This document shows positions 1-4,944 of a stretch of DNA of 8,490 nt, piece after piece (position 1 is the first letter of the stretch; each line of letters begins with the position of its first letter). A program made the translations under genes and the position numbers. Source of the stretch: Streptomyces sp. WM6378. Its GTDB lineage: Bacteria > Actinomycetota > Actinomycetes > Streptomycetales > Streptomycetaceae. The notes under the pieces were generated by a model. The model was given only the letters and a program-made list of their open reading frames with translations, was not told the DNA's origin and searched no databases. The stretch covers positions 1 to 8,490 of the forward strand of contig NZ_LGDD01000073.1 of assembly GCF_001279695.1 (NCBI RefSeq). The letters run 5' to 3'.

Positions 1-30
1 GTCGGGGACGGGGGGATGGTTCTGCTCGTC

Positions 31-122
31 GGGGACGATTGTGCTGGGCCGGGGCTGAGCGGGCCGGGGCTCCGCCCGGACCGGGCAGGACGGCCGGGGC
101 TCCGCCCCGCACGATCGTCCCC
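31..122. repeat. 14-bp inverted repeat enclosing GC-rich hairpins, ending at the GNAT start codon
   Basis: The arms are 31-44 (GGGGACGATTGTGC) and 109-122 (GCACGATCGTCCCC). Thirteen of the 14 pairs are Watson-Crick and the remaining one (40 with 113) is a G-U wobble in plus-strand RNA. The 64 bases between hold three copies of GGCCGGGGCT (47-56, 62-71, 92-101); the last two extend to a 16-bp direct repeat (62-77 and 92-107). The second of these folds as CGGGGC-TCC-GCCCCG (95-109). The right arm ends one base before the ATG at 123. A short direct repeat GTCGGGGACG occurs at 1-10 and 29-38. It could be a structured 5' leader or the end of an upstream transcript; no known RNA family is recognised. 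Confidence 0.6.
95..109. terminator. GC-rich hairpin of the GGGGCTCCGCCCC type, possible terminator of an upstream gene
   Basis: A perfect 6-bp stem CGGGGC/GCCCCG closes a TCC loop; a shorter relative (GGGC-TCC-GCCC) lies at 67-77. From memory this motif is common between genes in Streptomyces, where it often follows stop codons. There is no T-tract and the upstream gene is outside the window, so a terminator role is only an inference. The hairpin lies inside the larger inverted repeat and could equally be part of a leader structure. Confidence 0.35.
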
Positions 123-713
123 ATGGACTACTTCCTCACCACGCCCCGCCTCGGACTGCGCGCATTCGCCGACACCGAGACCGACCTGGACCTGGTGGTC
201 GAGCTCGACAGCGACCCGGAGGTCATGCGGTACCTCACCGGCGGCCGCCCCCAGACCCGCGCCGAGGTCCGCGCCGGGTCCTTCGAGCGGATGGTACGGG
301 CGTACCCCACGGGCGGCTTCTGGGCGACGCATCTGCGCGACACGGGCGAGTTCATCGGCTGGCACTGTCTGCGCCCCATGGGCGACAGCCCGGGTGACCT
401 CGGCTACCGGCTGCGGCGGTCCGCCTGGGGCAAGGGGTACGCCATCGAGGGTGCCCTCGCGCTGATCGAGAAGGGGTTCGGCGACCTGGGCCTGTCCCGC
501 ATCACCGCGAACACCATGTACGTCAACGACCGCTCCCGCAGCGTCATGGAGCGGGCGGGGCTCGGCTACGTACGCACGTACTTCGAGGAGTTCGAGGACC
601 CCATCCCGGGCACCGAGCTCGGTGAGGTCGAGTACGAGCTGACGCGCGAGGACTGGCTCGCCGCGCGAGCGGGCAAGGCGGGCGAGGCGGCCGAAGGCTC
701 GGCGAGCCGTTGA
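123..713 (+). CDS. GNAT-family N-acetyltransferase (RimJ/RimL-like)
   Basis: A 196-aa protein predicted to transfer acetyl from acetyl-CoA to an amine or a protein N-terminus; the substrate cannot be read from sequence. It starts with the family's usual TPRLGLRAF strand (residues 7-15). The acetyl-CoA pyrophosphate-binding motif A is around residues 98-107, containing AWGKGYA. The fold continues with RITANTMYVNDRSRSVMERAG (126-146), whose N-x-x-S-x-x-x-M-E-R-x-G pattern is typical of RimJ/RimL enzymes. The start is the ATG at 123 because the homology begins there. An in-frame start at 39 would add a proline/glycine-rich tail unlike the family. No Shine-Dalgarno is visible before 123; the codon abuts an inverted repeat, so translation may be leaderless or structure-controlled. 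The last 15 or so residues are a low-complexity tail. The next gene follows on the same strand and could be cotranscribed. Confidence 0.88.
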   Translation: MDYFLTTPRLGLRAFADTETDLDLVVELDSDPEVMRYLTGGRPQTRAEVRAGSFERMVRAYPTGGFWATHLRDTGEFIGWHCLRPMGDSPGDLGYRLRRSAWGKGYAIEGALALIEKGFGDLGLSRITANTMYVNDRSRSVMERAGLGYVRTYFEEFEDPIPGTELGEVEYELTREDWLAARAGKAGEAAEGSASR

Positions 714-766
714 CCGGCGGGGGTGAGCCGGGAGGTTCCGGGACCGGCGGGCCCGGGGCCCGGACA

Positions 767-1426
767 ATGGCCCGCATGGAATTCCGCGAGTTTCTGCACA
801 CCCTCCGCGTCTGGGACGTAGAGCTTCCCCCCTTCGACCCGGCCGGCGCGCCCGCCACCCCCCTCCCCCTGTTCCAGGAGTGGCTGATGCACGCCGCGAG
901 GGCGGGGCAGGCCGAGCCGCACACCATGTCGCTCGCCACGGTCGACGAGGCGGGGCGGCCCGACATCCGCACCCTCATGCTGCACGACGCCGACGACGAC
1001 GGCTGGCACTTCGCCTCGCACTCCACCAGCGCGAAGGGGCGCCAGCTCGCCGCCCGCCCCGTCGCGGCCCTCGGCTTCTACTGGCCCGCGGTGGGCCGCC
1101 AGGTCCGGGTGCGCGGCACCGTCACCCCGGCCGGTCAGGCCGCCTCGCAGGCCGATCTGCACGCCCGCTCGACCGGGGCGCTGGCCGCGGCACTGGTCGG
1201 CCGGATGAGTGAAGTACTGGATGAATACCGGGAGTTGGTGGACGCGTCCGAAACCGCTTGGCGGCGGGCGGAGGCCGATCCGCTGATGTCGGTACCCACC
1301 TGGACCCGGTACGTACTGGAACCCACCGAGGTCGAGTTCTTCCAGGGCGACGCCCGGCGCCGGCACGTGCGGCTGCGGTACCGCCGCGAGGCGTCCGGCT
1401 GGACCCGCGAGCTCCTCTGGCCGTAG
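767..1426 (+). CDS. Pyridoxamine 5'-phosphate oxidase-like FMN protein
   Basis: A 219-aa protein with the full PdxH layout: an N-terminal helix ending LFQEWL (35-40), the split-barrel FMN domain (about 52-120) and the C-terminal dimerisation domain (EVEFFQGD, 188-195, to the end). Aligned by eye with remembered E. coli PdxH, it keeps the FMN-contacting Arg (R68) and Lys (K90) and the Arg/His of the C-terminal RLHDR motif (R198, H200; here RRHVR). Several PLP/substrate positions differ: K72 becomes H73, Y129 becomes D130 and S137 becomes A138. It is therefore safer as a PNPOx-family flavoenzyme than as a proven PLP synthase. The ATG at 767 was chosen; 776 is an equally good in-frame ATG. The TTG at 710, overlapping the previous stop, would add a glycine-rich stretch. 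No clear ribosome binding site is seen, so it may be leaderless or coupled to the GNAT gene upstream. Confidence 0.85.
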   Translation: MARMEFREFLHTLRVWDVELPPFDPAGAPATPLPLFQEWLMHAARAGQAEPHTMSLATVDEAGRPDIRTLMLHDADDDGWHFASHSTSAKGRQLAARPVAALGFYWPAVGRQVRVRGTVTPAGQAASQADLHARSTGALAAALVGRMSEVLDEYRELVDASETAWRRAEADPLMSVPTWTRYVLEPTEVEFFQGDARRRHVRLRYRREASGWTRELLWP

Positions 1427-1443
1427 GGCCTGCGCCGCAGCCC
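1426..1443 (+). terminator. Hairpin directly after the PNPOx-like gene
   Basis: Starting at the last base of the TAG stop, GGG and CTGC pair with GCAG and CCC (1426-1428 and 1430-1433 with 1437-1440 and 1441-1443). The loop is GCC, with one bulged C at 1429. The position fits transcription termination of the plus-strand gene, but there is no T-tract. Confidence 0.35.
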
Positions 1444-1548
1444 GGTCATGGCCTCGGGTCGCGACCGTCACCTCCCTGCCTCGGCCGGACCTTCGCCAAG
1501 CCTGCTCACGCATAGTCAACTCCTCGATGGCTAGGTGTAATTGGGGTA
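1427..1548. other. Convergent intergenic region with an AT-richer patch
   Basis: These 122 bases separate the stop codons of two converging genes. Besides the hairpin at its left end they hold a perfect 10-bp palindrome GGTCGCGACC (1457-1466) and a patch at about 1510-1548 clearly richer in A and T than the rest of the window. On the minus strand that patch carries GAGGAG seven bases upstream of an ATG (start at 1513). The frame it opens runs into the antisense of the PNPOx-like gene and has no recognisable protein features, so it is not called as a gene. Confidence 0.5.
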
Positions 1549-1923
1549 TCAGTCGCTGTGGGCCAGCTGCTCGCGGACGCACTGCGTGTACTGGTGGAAG
1601 CTGTCCGGCCGGTAGCAGGCCTGTGTGTGGTTCGCGTACCAAACCATGAGGACGACGACCAGGACGGACACCACGATCGCGAGGGCCGACGTCACCACGG
1701 CGGCGACGGCCTTGCCCCGGCCGGTGCCGGTCCGCCCGGTCGTGACCAGGGCGACGACGCCCAGGACCAGGCCGATGACGCCGAGCGGGCCGCCGATGAC
1801 GAGGACCGACGTGCTCAGGCTGATGGCCCCGAGGACCACGGCGGTCATCGCGAGACCGTTCCTGTTCGGCGGCGCCGCTGTCCCTGGCCGCCCCAACCCC
1901 TGCGCGGCTTCTGGCGTGTTCAT
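1549..1923 (-). CDS. Small DUF4190-like membrane protein
   Basis: A 124-aa protein of unknown function. Residues 1-23 are a hydrophilic Pro/Ala/Asn-rich cytoplasmic tail. A glycine-rich hydrophobic hairpin of the DUF4190 type follows, with segments at about 24-44 and 46-62. A Gly/Arg/Lys turn (62-72) leads to a strong hydrophobic segment at about 73-96. A polar C-terminal tail holds two cysteines (C103, C115) that could pair if it lies outside the cell. The start at 1923 is supported by a good Shine-Dalgarno, GGGAGGA, six to seven bases upstream. A longer frame reaching 2049 lacks such support and reads through the kinase promoter region. It is divergent from the two-component system at 2062 and shares a 138-bp upstream region with it, so the two may be co-regulated. 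That link is inferred from position only. Confidence 0.8.
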   Translation of the reverse strand: MNTPEAAQGLGRPGTAAPPNRNGLAMTAVVLGAISLSTSVLVIGGPLGVIGLVLGVVALVTTGRTGTGRGKAVAAVVTSALAIVVSVLVVVLMVWYANHTQACYRPDSFHQYTQCVREQLAHSD

Positions 1924-1929
1924 CAACCG

Positions 1930-1936
1930 TCCTCCC
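1930..1936 (-). promoter_or_regulatory. Ribosome binding site deciding the DUF4190-like gene start
   Basis: Read on the minus strand, GGGAGGA lies six to seven bases before the ATG at 1923. It is one of the few strong Shine-Dalgarno sequences in the window and favours this start over any further upstream in frame. Confidence 0.7.
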
Positions 1937-2041
1937 GTCACGTGCTCAGGGCTCGATCCTGGCTTCGGGGGCCGCGGCCGCACATCGCGGAAAGGCGGGA
2001 GAATCCCCTCCCCCGATCGAGGGATGCCGCAGGTCAGGGGC

Positions 2042-2058
2042 CCGGTCATACTGACCGG
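2042..2058. promoter_or_regulatory. Perfect 17-bp dyad, candidate operator of the two-component operon
   Basis: CCGGTCA-TAC-TGACCGG is a perfect 7-3-7 inverted repeat ending three bases before the histidine kinase ATG. A further half-site, GGTCA, lies at 2032-2036, 12 bases upstream of the GGTCA inside the dyad (2044-2048). No Shine-Dalgarno separates dyad and start codon. If the kinase mRNA is leaderless, the dyad covers the -10/transcription-start region and a bound protein would block or modulate initiation. It could also influence the divergent gene starting at 1923. The cognate NarL-type regulator is the obvious candidate, but this is inferred. Confidence 0.5.
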
Positions 2059-2061
2059 ATC

Positions 2062-3300
2062 ATGTTCAGGGGAATCCGGCCGCTGCTACGCGGCTCCACA
2101 TACGCGGGCGCGCTGTTCGCCTCTTGCGGCGCCTTGGCGAGCCTTCCGCTGGCGCCTTTCGCGATGCTGCCGACGCTGGCGTTGCGGTCCGCTCCGTATG
2201 GCGTGCGGATGAGTCTGGGTCTGCTCGCCTGGGCGGCGCTCATCGGCGCGGTCGGGCTCGCCCGGACCACGCGGCGGGCGCTGGTCCCGGCCGCCCGCCG
2301 GCTGCTGCGCGTGCCGCTGCCGGATCCCGTGCCCGTACGCCGCCCCGGCGTCGAGCCCGCTGCCGACCGCTGGCGGACTCCCCTCTGGCTCCTGCTGCAC
2401 GTGGCACTGGGGTGGACGGCGGCGCTGGTGAGCGGCGTGCTGTTCGTCGCCGCCCTCACCCTCCCGGGCGGCTGGCTCGATGCCGAGGCGGGGCTGAGTC
2501 TGTTCGGCTGGACGGTGCGGGCGCAGGGCGGCTGGTCGAGCTGGGCGATGGCGCTCGGCTGCGCACTGCTCGGAGCGACCGTGTGCGCGGCGGTGACGTA
2601 CGCCCTGCGGTGGCTGGCGCCCCGGCTGCTCGGCCCCTCGTCCGCCGAGCGGCTCGCGCTGGCCGCCGAGCGGGAACGGCGGCTCGCCGAACGCAACCGC
2701 CTTGCCCACGAGTTGCACGACTCCATCGGACACACGCTGACCGCGACGACGATCCAGGCCGCGGTGGCGGGCGAGCTGCTCGCAGCCGATCCGGTGGCGG
2801 CGCGCGGCGCCCTGCGCGGCATCGAGGAGTCGGCGCGGGCCGCGCTTGAGGACCTGGACTACGTCCTGGGCGTCCTGCGCGAGGAGAAGACGGAGGCGGA
2901 GGCGGCACCGACCCGCACCCTGGCCGACCTGCCCGAACTGCTCGACCGGCTGCGGCACGCGGGCGCGGTTGTGGAGCCGGAGCTGTTGGGCGACCTGGCG
3001 CAGGTGCGGGGCACGCTCTCGCGGGCGGCGTACCGGATCGTGCAGGAGGGCCTGACGAACGCCCTGCGGCACGGCGCGGGCGGCCCGATCGAGGTCCGGG
3101 TGGCGGCCACGCGGGACGTCCTTGAGCTCAGTGTGGTCAACCGGACGGGCCCGGGCGCGGGCGGCTTCCCGACGTCCGGGCACGGGCTGCCCGGCCTGAC
3201 CGAGCGCGTACGGCTGCTGCACGGCGAGATCGAGGCCGGCCCGGACGGCCCGCAGCGCTGGCGACTGGCGGTCCGGCTACCGGTACGGGCGTCGGCATGA
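2062..3300 (+). CDS. Sensor histidine kinase, NarL-partner type (HisKA_3)
   Basis: A 412-aa membrane kinase that would sense an unknown signal and phosphorylate the adjacent regulator. Hydrophobic segments at about 14-38, 50-67, 107-133 and 158-182 form a compact four-helix sensor with little extracellular sequence, apart from a short loop near 136-157. A linker with a charged helix (196-213) leads to the HisKA_3 dimerisation domain, whose motif LAHELHDSIGH contains the predicted phosphate-accepting H219. The ATPase domain shows an N-box with N333 (QEGLTNALRHG) and the glycine-rich GHGLPGL (373-379); the classical D-x-G box is hard to see, as often in this family. The ATG at 2062 gives the natural N-terminus. 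Frames extending to 1558 read antisense through the divergent gene. No ribosome binding site is visible and a perfect dyad abuts the start, so leaderless translation is likely. Its stop overlaps the regulator start. Confidence 0.93.
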   Translation: MFRGIRPLLRGSTYAGALFASCGALASLPLAPFAMLPTLALRSAPYGVRMSLGLLAWAALIGAVGLARTTRRALVPAARRLLRVPLPDPVPVRRPGVEPAADRWRTPLWLLLHVALGWTAALVSGVLFVAALTLPGGWLDAEAGLSLFGWTVRAQGGWSSWAMALGCALLGATVCAAVTYALRWLAPRLLGPSSAERLALAAERERRLAERNRLAHELHDSIGHTLTATTIQAAVAGELLAADPVAARGALRGIEESARAALEDLDYVLGVLREEKTEAEAAPTRTLADLPELLDRLRHAGAVVEPELLGDLAQVRGTLSRAAYRIVQEGLTNALRHGAGGPIEVRVAATRDVLELSVVNRTGPGAGGFPTSGHGLPGLTERVRLLHGEIEAGPDGPQRWRLAVRLPVRASA

Positions 3301-4049
3301 CGGGTTCCGGCCCGGGTGAGGCCGCCACGGCCGGCCCCGGCGGGAACGGCGGGAACGGCGACGTCACCCTCCTGATCGCGGACGACGACGCGGTGACCCG
3401 CAGCGGTCTGCGTCTGCTGCTCGGGGCGCAGCCGGGGATCACGGTGGTCGGGGAGGCCGCCGACGGCGTCGAGGCGGTCGAACAGGCCCGGCTGCTGCGG
3501 CCGGACGTGGTCCTGATGGACGTACGGATGCCACGGTGCAACGGCATCGAGGCGACCCGTCAACTCCTCGCGGAATCAACGGAGTTGACTGTATCGGCGG
3601 GGTCGGCGGAGTCAGTCGAGCCGCCGAGGGTCGTGGTGATCACCACCTTCGAGAACGACGGCTACGTCACGGCCGCGCTCAGCGCGGGGGCCAGCGGGTT
3701 CGTGCTCAAGCGGCGCCCGGTCCCGCAGATCGCGGAAGCGGTGCGGGTGGTGGCGGCGGGCGAGGCGATCCTCTTCCCGACGGCCCTGCGCCGCATGGTC
3801 GCGGCCCGCCCCCTCGACTCCGCCGAGGCACTGCCGAGGGCCGCACTGACGGACCGCGAGGAGGAGGTCCTGCGGTCGATGGCCACGGGCCTGTCCAACC
3901 CGGAGATCGCGAGGGCGCTCACGGTGAGCCTGGAGACGGTGAAGACGCACGTCGGGAACGTACTGGCGAAGCTGGGAGCGCAGAACCGCACCCATGCGGT
4001 GGTGATCGCGTACGAGTCGGGGCTGGTGGTGCCGGGGTTCACGGGCTGA
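3297..4049 (+). CDS. NarL/LuxR-family DNA-binding response regulator
   Basis: A 250-aa regulator, phosphorylated by the upstream kinase and binding DNA through a LuxR-type helix-turn-helix. The receiver domain begins near residue 22 after a Gly-rich tail. It has the acidic pair D29/D30, phosphate acceptor D75 (VVLMDVRMP), switch Thr at 116/117 (ITTF) and conserved K138 (FVLK). The C-terminal domain (about 184-245) has LTDREEEVLRSMATGLSNPEIA and VSLETVKTHVGNVLAKLG, textbook NarL/FixJ elements. The start overlaps the kinase stop (ATGA), so translation is coupled. Oddities: about 12-15 extra residues (roughly 93-108, Ser/Glu/Ala-rich) between helix 3 and strand 4 of the receiver, encoded by DNA containing two inverted repeats; and KRRPV after the conserved lysine instead of the usual KDxxP. 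Targets are unknown; the operon's own promoter is a candidate. Confidence 0.95.
   Translation: MTGSGPGEAATAGPGGNGGNGDVTLLIADDDAVTRSGLRLLLGAQPGITVVGEAADGVEAVEQARLLRPDVVLMDVRMPRCNGIEATRQLLAESTELTVSAGSAESVEPPRVVVITTFENDGYVTAALSAGASGFVLKRRPVPQIAEAVRVVAAGEAILFPTALRRMVAARPLDSAEALPRAALTDREEEVLRSMATGLSNPEIARALTVSLETVKTHVGNVLAKLGAQNRTHAVVIAYESGLVVPGFTG
3559..3627. repeat. Two inverted repeats inside the response regulator gene
   Basis: GTCAACTCC (3559-3567) pairs perfectly with GGAGTTGAC (3581-3589) across a 13-base loop. TCGGCGG (3603-3609) pairs with CCGCCGA (3621-3627) across 11 bases. Together they encode the extra, non-conserved residues between helix 3 and strand 4 of the receiver, and the first is A/T-richer than the flanking gene. 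The coincidence of palindromes with a family-atypical insert suggests a small insertion rather than ordinary coding sequence, but this is inference. Confidence 0.5.
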
Positions 4050-4083
4050 GCTCCGTGCGGGGCGGGAGGACAGCGGATATTCG

Positions 4084-4139
4084 ACTGCGGGCCGTCGGTG
4101 GCTGGTCGCGCAGTTCCCCGCGCCCCTTAAACGGGGCGC
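4084..4139. repeat. Streptomyces-type intergenic repeat with two hairpins, likely bidirectional terminator
   Basis: The core GGTCGCGCAGTTCCCCGCGC (from 4104) is, from memory, part of a very abundant intergenic repeat of Streptomyces genomes. ACTGCG (4084-4089) pairs with CGCAGT (4109-4114). A second perfect stem, GCGCCCC (4120-4126) with GGGGCGC (4133-4139), has the loop TTAAAC. It sits in the 119 bases between two converging genes (response regulator ending 4049, GNAT ending 4169), a good place for termination in both directions. There is no T-tract. The copy number in this genome cannot be judged from one window. Confidence 0.7.
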
Positions 4140-4168
4140 TGTGCCGCACCGGCATTCCACAAGCGCTC

Positions 4169-4726
4169 TCAGTCCGTCGCAAGCCGCGCATGAAGGTGCA
4201 GGTCACGGAACGCGTCCCGGCGCTGGGCCTCGAACATGGCCCCCCGCAGCGTCCCCTCCGCCGCGTACCCGCCCCGCTCCGCCACGCGGCACGACACCTC
4301 GTGCCCCACCGCGTGGCCCAGCTCGATGCGGTGCAGGCCGACCTGTTCGAAGGCCCAGCGGGTGAGCAGGTCCAGGGCGCGGCCCGCCACGCCCCGGCCC
4401 CTCGCCTCGGGGAGCGTCCAGTAGCCGGCCCGGCCACAACGCACGGGCCACTGGACCGAGTTGAGGCCCACGTGGCCGAGCACCGTCCCGTCGGTCTCGT
4501 CCGTGACGCAGTACGTGGCGAACTCGCCCCGCGCCCATCCCAGCGCCCGCAGCCGCAGCAGTTCGGCCGCTGCCGCCTCGTCCTCGACGGGGGTGTTGTG
4601 GGTGTTCCAGCGCAGGTACTCGGGGTCCCGTACCCCGCGCAGCAGGGTCTGGACGTCGTCGGCGCGCCAGGTGCGCAGGCGCAGGCCGTGGCCGCGCAGG
4701 TCGGCGGATATGAGCTGGTGGTCCAT
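4169..4726 (-). CDS. GNAT-family N-acetyltransferase
   Basis: A 185-aa acetyl-CoA-dependent acetyltransferase of the RimJ/RimL-like group; the substrate is unknown. It opens with GLRLRTWRADDVQTLLRGV (14-32), a typical first strand and helix. Motif A for acetyl-CoA pyrophosphate binding is GYWTLPEARGRGVAGRAL (101-118), with the R109-x-x-G112-x-A114 pattern. HRIELGHAVGHEVSCRVAERGGY (132-154) matches the usual N-x-x-S region in a diverged form, with H-E-V-S replacing N-x-x-S. The ATG at 4726 was chosen; a TTG at 4738 would add only four residues and sits against the G-run that might serve as a binding site. No good Shine-Dalgarno is present. A GC hairpin CCCGGG-CCG-CCCGGG (4741-4755) lies just upstream of the start. 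The gene converges on the response regulator and diverges from the eCIS-core gene. It is only distantly similar to the GNAT at 123, so not a recent duplicate. Confidence 0.9.
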   Translation of the reverse strand: MDHQLISADLRGHGLRLRTWRADDVQTLLRGVRDPEYLRWNTHNTPVEDEAAAAELLRLRALGWARGEFATYCVTDETDGTVLGHVGLNSVQWPVRCGRAGYWTLPEARGRGVAGRALDLLTRWAFEQVGLHRIELGHAVGHEVSCRVAERGGYAAEGTLRGAMFEAQRRDAFRDLHLHARLATD

Positions 4727-4880
4727 GCCGCCATTCAACCCCCGGGCCGCCCGGGCAGGCCGGGAATTTCACGGGTCATGTGTCCGGGCAGGCACGCACG
4801 CGGTGCCGACCGTACCTCCGATGCTGCCCTCTCGCACAGCCCTCCCGCCCCTGTCGCCGCAGCCCCAAACCCGATAGGCA

Positions 4881-4894
4881 GGAGGAGAGTTGTG
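4881..4894 (+). promoter_or_regulatory. Strong ribosome binding site and GTG opening the second frame of the eCIS-core locus
   Basis: GGAGGAG followed after a short spacer by GTG (4892-4894) looks as good a start as any in the window. The frame it opens is not that of the conserved N-terminus (ATG 4945) but that of the HELTH motif and C-terminal domain. It contains no stop until 6526, giving 544 residues. The first 126 residues would be an Arg/Pro-rich sequence with no family resemblance. It may be an upstream leader frame that the deletion near 5268 joined to the 3' half, or chance. Confidence 0.4.
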
Positions 4895-4908
4895 TTCTGC
4901 CTCCGGAA

Positions 4909-4928
4909 CCTGCTGAACCCTGCTGAAC
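4909..4928 (+). repeat. Tandem decamer CCTGCTGAAC x2
   Basis: Two exact adjacent copies of CCTGCTGAAC, followed by a partial third (CTG), lie between the GTG at 4892 and the ATG at 4945. With a 10-base unit, a change of one copy would shift the frame opened at 4892 relative to everything downstream, but would not affect the frame opened at 4945. Confidence 0.7.
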
Positions 4929-4944
4929 CTGCGGAAGAGGATCC

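Larger units (their letters stand above)
4739..4944. promoter_or_regulatory. Divergent upstream region of the GNAT and eCIS-core genes
   Basis: About 200 bases. They hold the hairpin at 4741-4755, a possible -10-like TAGGCA at 4876-4881, a strong Shine-Dalgarno GGAGGAG (4881-4887) six bases before a GTG at 4892, and a tandem repeat of CCTGCTGAAC (4909-4918 and 4919-4928). No promoter can be assigned firmly. Two ribosome binding sites serve two different frames here: GGAGG for GTG 4892 (frame 2) and GAAGAGG (4934-4940) for ATG 4945 (frame 1). Confidence 0.4.

Noticed and set aside
566..1642. A 358-residue open frame on the minus strand across the GNAT end and the PNPOx-like gene
   Set aside because: Its sequence has the Arg/Gly/Pro/Ala composition of an antisense shadow in high-GC DNA and covers a well-conserved plus-strand gene. 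Only the ATG at 1513 has a ribosome-site-like sequence, noted separately.
1515..3570. Shared 12-mer GTCAACTCCTCG at 1515-1526 and 3559-3570
   Set aside because: One or two 12-base matches are expected by chance in a window this size, and the flanks do not match.
3536..4891. Long frame-2 reading frame before the eCIS-core locus
   Set aside because: It overlaps the response regulator and is antisense to the second GNAT, with no recognisable domain. Only the part after 4892/5270 carries real protein features.
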